A model generated the notes under the pieces. That model saw nothing but the letters and a program-made list of their open reading frames with translations, was not told where the DNA came from and did not search any database. Source: Alphaproteobacteria bacterium (GTDB lineage Bacteria > Pseudomonadota > Alphaproteobacteria > Rhizobiales > Xanthobacteraceae). From it: a stretch of 8,173 bases of DNA. This document shows positions 1 through 6,698 of this stretch, piece by piece (the first letter of the stretch is position 1; every line of letters begins with the position of its first letter). Where the stretch lies: NCBI GenBank assembly GCA_005884745.1, contig VAZU01000090.1, positions 1,850 through 10,022 on the forward strand, read 5' to 3'. Made by a program: the position numbers and the translations under genes.

Positions 1-457
1 CCAGCCGTTGGGTGATCGAGCCCTCGTGGGCAGCGGCAATCTTGTGCAGCTTGCTCATCAGCGCTTTCCCCTTATCAGTCAGGCGCAGTGCATGGAAACG
101 TCGATCATTTTCGCTCGGCGTGCGCCGAGCCAGGCCTCGCGCCTCGAGGCCATCGATCATCGCGACGAAATTCGTCTTCTTGATCGCGAGCGCATCGGCG
201 GCTTGCGTCTGGCTCACGCCTGGATTGAGCTCGATGATGGTCAGCACGGAATACTGCGCCGGTCGGATGTCCAGCTCTGCGAACGCTTCATAGAAGTTCT
301 GAAACACCGCGACTTGGGCCCGCCTGAGTGCGTACCCGATGCTGTCGCGAAGCGGGCCATAATCAATTCGGCGGCCGCCGTTCCCGGCGCCAATGGAGCC
401 CGTAACCGGCTCTCCCGATTGGGAAACATCGCTCTTCCTTCGTGCGGCTTGTCGCAA
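1..457 (-). CDS. MarR-family transcriptional regulator (3' end outside window)
   Basis: Reading leftward from 457 gives 152 codons before the window edge cuts the gene. Seen: a roughly 30-residue N-terminal tail; a dimerisation helix region (about 35-60, containing LRRAQVAVFQNFYEAF); a winged helix-turn-helix (about 63-130) with QYSVLTIIEL, VSQTQAADALAIKKTNFVAMIDGLEARGL as recognition region; and the wing motif SENDRRFHALRLTDKG, which is typical of MarR proteins. Start: TTG at 457, with GGAGG six bases upstream; an in-frame TGA two codons upstream rules out a longer form, and the next usable start would lie inside the conserved domain. It is divergent from the catabolic operon with 114 bases between starts. 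Family knowledge: MarR regulators are usually repressors released by a small ligand, and CouR of Rhodopseudomonas palustris senses p-coumaroyl-CoA. Inference: this one represses the operon to its right, and perhaps itself. The ligand cannot be read from the sequence. Confidence 0.93.
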   Translation of the reverse strand, partial: MRQAARRKSDVSQSGEPVTGSIGAGNGGRRIDYGPLRDSIGYALRRAQVAVFQNFYEAFAELDIRPAQYSVLTIIELNPGVSQTQAADALAIKKTNFVAMIDGLEARGLARRTPSENDRRFHALRLTDKGKALMSKLHKIAAAHEGSITQRL

Positions 458-463
458 GTCTCA

Positions 464-468
464 CCTCC
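464..468 (-). promoter_or_regulatory. Shine-Dalgarno that fixes the TTG start of the MarR gene
   Basis: On the minus strand GGAGG is followed by six bases and then TTG at 457. A TGA stop lies in frame between the two. No ATG exists in this frame before the MarR fold; the nearby ATG at 429 is in another frame, which ends at a stop near 241. The TTG is therefore the supported start. Confidence 0.8.
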
Positions 469-489
469 ATGGGGCAGCTTCGCTCGATG

Positions 490-518
490 GATATAGTACA
501 TTTTTATCACCTTGACAA
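490..518 (-). promoter_or_regulatory. Possible promoter of the MarR gene
   Basis: On the minus strand TTGTCA (513-518) and TATATC (490-495) are separated by exactly 17 bases. They match the sigma-70 consensus at 5/6 and 4/6 positions. Transcription would begin near 482, leaving a leader of about 25 bases before the TTG at 457. Its -35 box overlaps the -35 box of the opposing promoter, so the two should compete for polymerase. The -10 match is modest, so this is a tentative call. Confidence 0.45.
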
Positions 519-539
519 GCCATAACTGTTATGTAGAAT
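512..539 (+). promoter_or_regulatory. Sigma-70-like promoter of the catabolic operon
   Basis: TTGACA (512-517, perfect -35) and TAGAAT (534-539, 5/6 match to the -10) are separated by 16 bases. Transcription would start around 546. It faces the fused hydratase/dehydrogenase gene and is the only strong promoter seen ahead of the four-gene operon. The predicted start of transcription also argues against translation from the ATG at 545 and in favour of the ATG at 572. Confidence 0.72.
521..533. promoter_or_regulatory. 13-bp perfect palindrome, probable MarR-family operator
   Basis: CATAAC-T-GTTATG is a perfect inverted repeat, with 6-bp arms around a single central base. It lies wholly within the 16-bp spacer between the -35 and -10 boxes of the operon promoter and directly behind the -35 box of the possible MarR promoter. 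MarR dimers typically bind short palindromes of this sort. A repressor bound here would block polymerase at the rightward promoter and could also reduce expression of the regulator. Assignment to this regulator rests on position and symmetry. Confidence 0.7.
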
Positions 540-561
540 AACCAATGTTCGCACTGCTCCC

Positions 562-566
562 GGGAG
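562..566 (+). promoter_or_regulatory. Shine-Dalgarno for the fused hydratase/dehydrogenase gene
   Basis: GGGAG precedes the ATG at 572 by five bases. The in-frame upstream ATG at 545 has no such site and sits at about the predicted start of transcription, so this site decides the start at 572. Confidence 0.7.
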
Positions 567-571
567 AACAT

Positions 572-2680
572 ATGTTGAAGGACCTCGTCCAGGTTGCGCG
601 CCAGGCCGATATTGCCGTCATCTCGGTCGATAATCCGCCGGTCAATACGATCACGGCCGCGGTGCGCGCAGGCTTGGCGCGCGGGCTCGATCAGGTCGCG
701 GGGCTGGCCGGCGTAAAGGCCGTGGTGCTGCGCTGTGAGGGCGGCACGTTCTTTTCCGGTGCCGATCTCGGCGAGTTCAACGGGCCGCCGAAGGAAGCGG
801 AATATCGCGCGTTGCTTGGACGTTTCGAGGCGCTCCCGGTGCCGGTGATCGCCGCGATGCATGGGACGGTCCTCGGCGGCGGCCTGGAAATCGCGCTCGC
901 CTGTCACTATCGGATTGCGGCGCCGGGCACGCGCTTCGGCTTGCCGGAGGTGACGCTTGGGATCATCCCGGGTGCCGGGGGTACGCAGCGACTGCCGCGC
1001 CTCATCGGCGCGGATAAGGCGCTCGAGCTCATTCTCGGTGCGCGTCCCGTCGATGCCGATGAGGCCCTGCGCTACGGGTTTCTCGACGCGGTCGTCGACG
1101 GCGATTTGGGACAGGGCGGCGTCGAGTATGCCCGCGCACTGCTCGCGCGGGGCAGGGGGCCCCGCCGAACCAGTGAACATTCCGTCGATCCGGCTACCGG
1201 CACGCAAGAGATCTTCGATCGCTTCGTCGCGCAAGCCAAAGAGCACTATCCCAATCGCGTGGCCCCGCTGACGGCGATCGAGGCAGTACGCGCCTCGTTG
1301 CGCCTGCCGTTCGGCGAGGGCCTGCTCCACGAGGACAAGCTGGTCAATGGCGCGAAGACGACGGTCGAAAGCCGCGCCGCCGTGCATGTGTTCTTTGCGG
1401 AACGCGGCACGCGAATCATTCCGGACCTGTCGGAGACCGCGCGGCCGCGCCCCGTAACGACGGCCGCGGTAATCGGTGCCGGCACGATGGGGGTTGGCAT
1501 CGCGGTCTGCTTTGCAAACGCTGCGATCCCGGTGACGATCCTGGATATCAGCGAGGAATCCCTGACGCAGGGTCTCGATCGCGTTGATCGCGTCTATCAG
1601 ACGATGGTCAAGCGGGGGCGATTGACGCCGGACGAGAAGCAACGGCGGATGCGCCATATTCGGGGAACGCTTGATTATACCGATCTCAGTGATGCCGACG
1701 TGATCATCGAGGCGATTTTCGAGAGCATGGACCTCAAGCGGAAGATCTTCGCGGCTCTCGACCGGGTGGCAAAGCCCGCGGCTGTGCTCGCGACGAACAC
1801 TTCGACTCTGGACGTCACGGAAATCGCGCGCGCGACCAAACGGCCGCAGGACGTCGTCGGCATGCATTTTTTCTCGCCCGCGAATGTGATGCCGCTGCTC
1901 GAGGTGGTCCGGACGCCGCAGACCTCGGCCGAGGTGATCCGAACCATCATGGAACTCTCCCGTCCGCTGAAGAAGACGCCGGTCCTTGCCAACGTCTGCT
2001 ACGGCTTCATCGGCAACCGGATGATGGAAGGCTATGCGCGCGAGGCCGAGCGCATGGTTCTGGAAGGCGCGCCGCCGCGCCAAGTCGACAGTGCGCTCGA
2101 GCAATGGGGCATGGCGATGGGCATTCTCGCCGTATTCGACATGGCCGGTATCGATGTGGGGGTCAACGTCCATAAGGCGAACGCCGATCGCTACCCGCCC
2201 GACGCAACCTATTACCAGGCGGACTTCGCATTGGTCGAAGCCGGTCGCCTCGGACAGAAGAACGGCAAGGGCTACTATCGCTATGCGGCGGGCGACCGTA
2301 CCCGCCACGACGATCCGGAGGCCGGTGCCGTGCTGCGCGCACGCGCAACCGAGCTGCAAGTTCCGCAGCGCCGTCACAGCGCGGACGAGATCGTCGAGCG
2401 CTGCATCTATCCGCTGATCAACGAGGGTTTCCGGATTCTGGAAGAACGCGTCGCTCTGCGTTCGGCGGACGTCGATGTTGTTTGGACCAGCGGCTATGGC
2501 TTCCCGCGTTATCGCGGCGGCCCCATGTTCCATGCCGAAACCTTGGGCCTCGAAACCGTGCTCGCGGGAATCGAGAAATACCGCACGATCTTCGGTCCGA
2601 TGCATTGGCAGCCCGCACCGCTGCTCGTCGAGCTGGTTCGCTCGGGCCGCAGCGTCGCCGACTGGGAACACTCATCATGA
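572..2680 (+). CDS. Fused enoyl-CoA hydratase / 3-hydroxyacyl-CoA dehydrogenase (FadB/FadJ-like)
   Basis: A 702-residue bifunctional beta-oxidation enzyme that adds water to an enoyl-CoA and then oxidises the 3-hydroxyacyl-CoA to the 3-ketoacyl-CoA with NAD+. Residues about 1-190 form a crotonase fold. Two glutamates stand at the crotonase catalytic positions, E106 in GGGLEIA and E126 in FGLPEV, followed by IPGAGGTQRL. The NAD-binding domain begins near 297 with VIGAGTMGVGIA and has an acidic residue at D325. The dehydrogenase catalytic His is H432 in GMHFFSP, paired with E444 in LLEVV. The C-terminal 3HCDH repeats include YGFIGNRMM and YGFPRYRGGP. Length fits the family (about 700-730). The start at 572 is preferred over 545 (nine residues longer) from its Shine-Dalgarno and the promoter position. 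The TGA overlaps the next ATG, implying translational coupling. Context suggests aryl-propenoyl-CoA as substrate rather than ordinary fatty acyl-CoA; that part is inference. Confidence 0.93.
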   Translation: MLKDLVQVARQADIAVISVDNPPVNTITAAVRAGLARGLDQVAGLAGVKAVVLRCEGGTFFSGADLGEFNGPPKEAEYRALLGRFEALPVPVIAAMHGTVLGGGLEIALACHYRIAAPGTRFGLPEVTLGIIPGAGGTQRLPRLIGADKALELILGARPVDADEALRYGFLDAVVDGDLGQGGVEYARALLARGRGPRRTSEHSVDPATGTQEIFDRFVAQAKEHYPNRVAPLTAIEAVRASLRLPFGEGLLHEDKLVNGAKTTVESRAAVHVFFAERGTRIIPDLSETARPRPVTTAAVIGAGTMGVGIAVCFANAAIPVTILDISEESLTQGLDRVDRVYQTMVKRGRLTPDEKQRRMRHIRGTLDYTDLSDADVIIEAIFESMDLKRKIFAALDRVAKPAAVLATNTSTLDVTEIARATKRPQDVVGMHFFSPANVMPLLEVVRTPQTSAEVIRTIMELSRPLKKTPVLANVCYGFIGNRMMEGYAREAERMVLEGAPPRQVDSALEQWGMAMGILAVFDMAGIDVGVNVHKANADRYPPDATYYQADFALVEAGRLGQKNGKGYYRYAAGDRTRHDDPEAGAVLRARATELQVPQRRHSADEIVERCIYPLINEGFRILEERVALRSADVDVVWTSGYGFPRYRGGPMFHAETLGLETVLAGIEKYRTIFGPMHWQPAPLLVELVRSGRSVADWEHSS

Positions 2681-3543
2681 ACATCAAAGACTTGATCGCC
2701 ATCGACGTTCACACGCATGCCGAAGTGTCCTGCCGGCAGCCTCATGACGAGGCGTGGCAGCCATACGACGAAGCCGCCAGCAGGTACTTCAAGGTCGGGA
2801 AACGCCCGACCATTGCCGAGACCATCGCCTACTATCGCGAGAGAAAGATCGGCTTGGTGATGTTCACGGTCGATTCGGAATTCCAGATCGGCGCTCGGCG
2901 GATTCCGAACGAGGAGGTTGCCGATGCGGCCCTCGAGAACAGCGATATCATGACGGCCTTTGCCAGCATCGACCCGCACAAGGGACGGATGGGCGTGCGC
3001 GAGGCGCGCAGTTTGCTCGAGGCCGGGGTGATCCGCGGCTTCAAGTTCCACCCCACCGTCCAGGGTTTCTTCCCGAACGACCGGATGGCGTATCCGCTCT
3101 ATGAGGTGATTGCCGAGCACAAGCTGCCGGCAATCTTCCATAGCGGCCATTCGGGCATCGGCACCGGCATGCCGGGCGGCGGCGGACTGCGCCTCAAATA
3201 CTCCAACCCGATTCACCTCGATGATGTCGCGGTCGATTTCCCCGACATGACGATCATCATCGCGCATCCGTCATGGCCCTGGCAGGACGAAGCTCTTTCG
3301 GTCTGTCTCCACAAACCGAACGTCTACATCGACCTGTCCGGCTGGTCGCCGAAATACTTTCCGGCGCAGCTCGTCCAGCACGCCAACGCTCAGCTCAAGC
3401 ACAAGATGCTGTTCGGCTCGGATTATCCGCTGATCAAGCCCGATCGCTGGATCAGCGACTTCAAGAACGCCGGCTTCAAGCCGGAGGTGCACCAACTCAT
3501 TCTCAAGGAAAACGCGGTTCGCGCGCTCAAGCTTGATGCCTGA
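2677..3543 (+). CDS. Amidohydrolase-2 family metal-dependent hydrolase, CouO-like candidate
   Basis: A 288-residue cytoplasmic protein of the amidohydrolase superfamily (TIM barrel). Probable metal ligands and catalytic residues are visible in the usual order: H12 and H14 in DVHTHAE, H125 in FKFHP, H155 and H158 in FHSGHSG, H197 in IIAHPSW, and D249 in LFGSDYP. Relatives include decarboxylases, hydratases and C-C hydrolases. CouO of Rhodococcus jostii RHA1 belongs to this superfamily; it needs a metal-ligand Asp and replaces the thiolase and thioesterase in p-hydroxycinnamate catabolism. In this operon the same job is likely: cleaving the aryl beta-ketoacyl-CoA made by the upstream fused enzyme into the aromatic acid and acetyl-CoA. 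The ATG overlaps the preceding TGA (ATGA), with GGGAA eight bases upstream. A longer in-frame reading from 2482 lies inside the upstream gene and is not credible. Family is certain; the exact reaction is inferred from neighbours. Confidence 0.9.
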   Translation: MNIKDLIAIDVHTHAEVSCRQPHDEAWQPYDEAASRYFKVGKRPTIAETIAYYRERKIGLVMFTVDSEFQIGARRIPNEEVADAALENSDIMTAFASIDPHKGRMGVREARSLLEAGVIRGFKFHPTVQGFFPNDRMAYPLYEVIAEHKLPAIFHSGHSGIGTGMPGGGGLRLKYSNPIHLDDVAVDFPDMTIIIAHPSWPWQDEALSVCLHKPNVYIDLSGWSPKYFPAQLVQHANAQLKHKMLFGSDYPLIKPDRWISDFKNAGFKPEVHQLILKENAVRALKLDA

Positions 3544-3582
3544 CGGCGCGACGAAAGCCAAACCGGGACCTCGGCCCAACAA

Positions 3583-3588
3583 GGGAGG
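3583..3588 (+). promoter_or_regulatory. Strong Shine-Dalgarno for the substrate-binding protein gene
   Basis: GGGAGG lies six bases before the ATG at 3595. The other ATG at 3590 is out of frame and meets a stop after two codons. This is the strongest internal ribosome site of the operon, which fits the need to make a periplasmic binding protein in large amounts. Confidence 0.65.
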
Positions 3589-3594
3589 AATGCG

Positions 3595-4794
3595 ATGAAA
3601 AGCGCTCGTACATTGCTCGCAGCTGCCCTGACGCTCGCGCCGCTGACGGCGGGCGCTGAAACGAGTGTCAAGATCGGCGTGCTCAACGACCGATCATCGG
3701 TCTACTCCGACAGCCAAGGCATCGGTTCGGTCATTGCCGCGCAATTCGCGGTGGATGACTATGCCAAGGAGCTGGGCGTGAAGGTGGAGGTGAAAGCAGC
3801 CGACCACCAGAACAAGGTCGATATCGGCGCGGGCATTGCGCGTGGCTGGTATGAAACCGAGGGCGTCGACATGATCATCGACGTGCCGAATTCCTCGATC
3901 GCGCTCGCGGTCAATGTGCTGGCGCGGGATCTCAACAAGGTGCTGATTGGATCAGGGGCGGGAACCGCGGAGTTGACCGGGAAATCCTGCTCCCCGAACA
4001 CCGTACACTGGACCTACGATACCTGGGAGCTCGGGCACGGATTCGCCAAGGCCGTATATGCTCGGGGCGGCAAGAAGTGGTTCTTCATCTCCGCCGACTA
4101 CGCCTTCGGCAAGGAGCTCGAAGCCAACGCATCCGAAGAGGTAACCGCGCTCGGCGGCCGGGTGGCGGGGTCGGTACGCGCACCGATCGGCACTGCCGAC
4201 TTCTCGTCTTACCTGATCCAAGCCCAAGCTTCGGGCGCGGATACCATCGCTTTTGCCAACGCCGGCGGCGACCTGTCCAATGCACTCAAACAGGCGGCTG
4301 AATTCGGGCTCGCCGGCAAATTCACGATGCCGGGATTCGTTTTCCAGATCAACAACGTGCAGGCTCTCGGATTGCACGCCGCGCAGGGTGTGCTGGGTCT
4401 GATGCCGTTCTATTGGGATCAGAATGACGCCAGCCGAGCCTTCGCCAAGCGGTTCCAGGAGCAGCACCCGCGAAAGCTGATGCCGAACGACATGCAGGCG
4501 GGGGTTTATTCGGCGACCTTGCATTATCTCAAGGCGGTGGCGGCGGCCGGGAACGGCCGCGACGGCAGACTCGTGGTGGCCAAGATGAAGGAGCTTCCGA
4601 CCGACGATCCGCTCTACGGCAAGGGCTCGATCCGAATCGATGGGCGCAAGATCCACCCCGTTTACCTCTATGAGGCAAAAAAGCCGACAGAATCCAAGGG
4701 CGACTGGGATTACTTCAAGCTGATCTCGTCAATTCCGGGAGAGCAGGCATTTCGTCCGCTGTCGGAGGGCGGCTGCCCGCTGGTTAATCGATGA
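3595..4794 (+). CDS. Periplasmic ABC-transporter substrate-binding protein (branched-chain amino acid type, possible aromatic acid binder)
   Basis: A 399-residue precursor. The N-terminus MKSARTLLAAALTLAPLTAGA is a classic Sec signal peptide with cleavage likely after A21, leaving about 378 residues. The mature part starts with VKIGVLNDRSS and contains FISADYAFGKELE, ADFSSYLIQAQASGADTIAF and other signatures of the LivJ-like type I periplasmic-binding fold (Peripla_BP_6). Two cysteines (C132, C394) could form a disulfide. Family knowledge: CouP of Rhodopseudomonas palustris is such a protein and binds p-coumarate, ferulate, caffeate and cinnamate. Inference: this protein captures the same kind of substrate for the ligase encoded next. 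No permease or ATPase gene is in the window, so it must work with components encoded elsewhere. It follows the amidohydrolase gene by 51 bases and its TGA overlaps an ATG at 4791. Confidence 0.9.
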   Translation: MKSARTLLAAALTLAPLTAGAETSVKIGVLNDRSSVYSDSQGIGSVIAAQFAVDDYAKELGVKVEVKAADHQNKVDIGAGIARGWYETEGVDMIIDVPNSSIALAVNVLARDLNKVLIGSGAGTAELTGKSCSPNTVHWTYDTWELGHGFAKAVYARGGKKWFFISADYAFGKELEANASEEVTALGGRVAGSVRAPIGTADFSSYLIQAQASGADTIAFANAGGDLSNALKQAAEFGLAGKFTMPGFVFQINNVQALGLHAAQGVLGLMPFYWDQNDASRAFAKRFQEQHPRKLMPNDMQAGVYSATLHYLKAVAAAGNGRDGRLVVAKMKELPTDDPLYGKGSIRIDGRKIHPVYLYEAKKPTESKGDWDYFKLISSIPGEQAFRPLSEGGCPLVNR

Positions 4795-4800
4795 GCAGAC

Positions 4801-4806
4801 GGGAGG
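4801..4806 (+). promoter_or_regulatory. Shine-Dalgarno supporting the GTG start of the CoA ligase
   Basis: GGGAGG stands five bases before the GTG at 4812. The alternative ATG at 4791 has no visible ribosome site but overlaps the preceding stop as ATGA, so reinitiation there is possible. The two starts differ by seven residues with no conserved content. Confidence 0.55.
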
Positions 4807-4811
4807 CCGCC

Positions 4812-6698
4812 GTGTCCGAAGCGATGCCCGATTTGGCTTCAAAAAACTCGCCAGCCGTTCGCGCGGTTCGCCTCGGCCACCCGACTGTCGTGACCGATCG
4901 CCGGGCGGACGGCACGATCTATCTGCGATCGACAGAAACTCTGGCTAGCTACCCGGAGAAGCTGACGGAACGGCTCGAATACTGGGCGGCGCACGCGCCG
5001 GATCGGATCTTGTTCGCGCAGCGCGAGGGTGGGGGAGGTTGGCGCTGCCTCACCTATGCCGAGACGCTCAACCGCGTGCGACGCATCGGGGAAGCGCTGA
5101 TCCGCCGCGAGCTTTCCCCCGAGCGTCCGATCGTCATCTTGTCCGGCAACGATATCGAGCACGCCCTGCTCGGCCTCGCCGCGAACTACGTCGGCATTCC
5201 GTACGCGCCGATCTCGCCGGCCTACTCGCTGATCTCCACCGACTTGGCGAAGCTGCGATACATATTCGATTTGATCACTCTCGGCTTGGTGTTCGCCGCC
5301 GATGGCGACAGCTATACGCGGGCCATCGAGGGCGTCGCCGCGCCGGACATCGAAATCGTGGTGACGCGTCATCCGATCCCGAGCCGCCGTGCGACGCAAT
5401 TTTCGGACCTCGCCGCCCTTGCTGCCACGACGGCCGTCGATGTCGCGCACGCAAACGTCGGGCCCGACACGATCGCAAAATTCCTGTTCACGTCCGGTTC
5501 GACGGGGATGCCCAAGGCGGTCGTCAACACGCAGCGCATGTGGTGCTCGAACCAGGAGATGATCCGCAGCGCACTCGCCTATTTCCAGGACGAGCCGCCC
5601 GTCGTCGTGGATTGGGCGCCGTGGCACCACACCGCGGGCGGCAATCACAATTTCGGGATCGTGCTCTACAACGGCGGCACCTTTTTCATCGACGAGGGCA
5701 AACCGTTACCCGGCGCGATCGAGGCGACCGTGCGCAACCTGCGGGAAGTCGCGCCGAACTGGTATTTCAACGTGCCCAAGGGCTTCGAAGCGCTGTTGCC
5801 ATACCTGCGGACCGATGCCCAGCTGCGGCGGAACTTCTTCAGCCGCCTCAAGGTGCTTTGGTACGCCGGGGCCGGAATTGCTCAGAACGTTTTCGACGAA
5901 ATGAAGCAGCTCGCCGCGAACACTTGCGGTGAAAGCATTCTGTTCCTGACCGGATTGGGCTCGACCGAAACCGCGCCCTATGCGTTCGGCCGCACCTGGG
6001 ACACCGACAGGGCGAACAATATCGGTCTGCCGCCGCCCGGGGTGGAGGTCAAGCTGGTGCCGATGGACGGCAAGCTCGAAGCCCGGTTGCGCGGCCCCAG
6101 CATCACGCCCGGCTACTGGCGCAGCCCCATTCTCACCGGCAACGCGTTCGACGAAGAAGGCTTCTACCGGCTGGGCGATGCGTTCAGGTTCGATGATCCG
6201 GCTGACCCCTGCAGGGGCCTGCTGTACGAAGGACGGATTACGGACGAATTCAAGCTGTCGAGCGGCACGTGGGTCAATGTGGACCGGTTGCGTGTGAGAT
6301 TCATCGAGGAATTCGCTCCGCTAGTGCGCGACATCGTGTTGACCGGGTCCGATCGCGATGAAATCGCGGCGCTCGTCTTTCCCGACCTCGATGCTTGCCG
6401 ATGCCTCTTTCCGCAGCTCTCGATGAATGCTCCCGCGATCGACGTGCTCCATAACCAGCGGGTGAGACAGGAGTTTCAGCGCCTCCTGAACGCACATGTG
6501 AAAGACAGCACCGGCAGCTCCACCCGTGTCTGCCGGGTGATCCTGCTTGACGAGCCGGCCTCGCTCGACATCGGCGAGATCACCGATAAAGGCTCGATCA
6601 ATCAGCGCGCCGTGTTGCAGCATCGCGCCGCGCTGGTGAACGACCTCTACACGATCCCATCGCCGCCGCACGTCATTGCGGCGGAGGAGCCGTGCTGA
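4812..6698 (+). CDS. fcs: Feruloyl-CoA synthase-type aryl acid:CoA ligase
   Basis: An ANL-superfamily adenylating enzyme of 628 residues from the GTG. It activates an acid with ATP to the acyl-adenylate and then forms the CoA thioester. The P-loop TSGSTGMPK is at 227-235, the STET motif (after TGLG) at 384-387, the ribose-binding Asp of YRLGDAF at D456, the hinge region begins near GRITDEFKLSSGTWV, and the C-terminal catalytic Lys is K593 in GEITDKGSINQRAV. Stretches such as NTQRMWCSNQEMI, WAPWHHTAGGNHNFGIVLYN and FFIDEGKP are the hallmark of the feruloyl-CoA synthase subfamily rather than fatty acid or acetyl ligases. Start: GTG 4812 is chosen for its Shine-Dalgarno; ATG 4791 gives 635 residues. 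It is the last gene of the operon and probably catalyses the first committed step, producing the CoA ester that may also be the inducer. Preference among p-coumarate, ferulate and caffeate cannot be read here. Confidence 0.9.
   Translation: MSEAMPDLASKNSPAVRAVRLGHPTVVTDRRADGTIYLRSTETLASYPEKLTERLEYWAAHAPDRILFAQREGGGGWRCLTYAETLNRVRRIGEALIRRELSPERPIVILSGNDIEHALLGLAANYVGIPYAPISPAYSLISTDLAKLRYIFDLITLGLVFAADGDSYTRAIEGVAAPDIEIVVTRHPIPSRRATQFSDLAALAATTAVDVAHANVGPDTIAKFLFTSGSTGMPKAVVNTQRMWCSNQEMIRSALAYFQDEPPVVVDWAPWHHTAGGNHNFGIVLYNGGTFFIDEGKPLPGAIEATVRNLREVAPNWYFNVPKGFEALLPYLRTDAQLRRNFFSRLKVLWYAGAGIAQNVFDEMKQLAANTCGESILFLTGLGSTETAPYAFGRTWDTDRANNIGLPPPGVEVKLVPMDGKLEARLRGPSITPGYWRSPILTGNAFDEEGFYRLGDAFRFDDPADPCRGLLYEGRITDEFKLSSGTWVNVDRLRVRFIEEFAPLVRDIVLTGSDRDEIAALVFPDLDACRCLFPQLSMNAPAIDVLHNQRVRQEFQRLLNAHVKDSTGSSTRVCRVILLDEPASLDIGEITDKGSINQRAVLQHRAALVNDLYTIPSPPHVIAAEEPC
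6663..6684 (+). other. GC-rich hairpin in the last codons of the CoA ligase gene
   Basis: CCGCCGCA (6663-6670) and TGCGGCGG (6677-6684) form a perfect 8-bp stem around a 6-base loop, ending 11 bases before the stop codon. No run of T follows, so it is not a standard intrinsic terminator. It could slow RNase attack from the 3' end or aid termination at the end of the operon. It may also be chance in GC-rich coding DNA. Confidence 0.3.

Noticed and set aside
8..496. A 162-codon plus-strand open frame at the left edge.
   Set aside because: It is antisense to the MarR gene and to the divergent promoter region, and its translation matches no family.
545..571. ATG at 545 as the start of the hydratase/dehydrogenase gene.
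   Set aside because: It sits at about the predicted transcription start and has no Shine-Dalgarno; the ATG at 572 has GGGAG five bases upstream and gives an N-terminus (MLKDLVQVARQ) normal for the family.
461..2671. A 736-codon open frame on the minus strand opposite the fused hydratase/dehydrogenase gene.
   Set aside because: Its translation is rich in Arg, His and Asp with no family signature. The plus strand there encodes a complete, motif-bearing enzyme, so this is the usual antisense open frame of GC-rich DNA.
2482..2676. N-terminal extension of the amidohydrolase back to 2482.
   Set aside because: The extra 65 codons lie within the well-conserved C-terminus of the upstream gene in another frame and show no amidohydrolase similarity; the ATGA junction at 2677 starts right before DVHTHAE.
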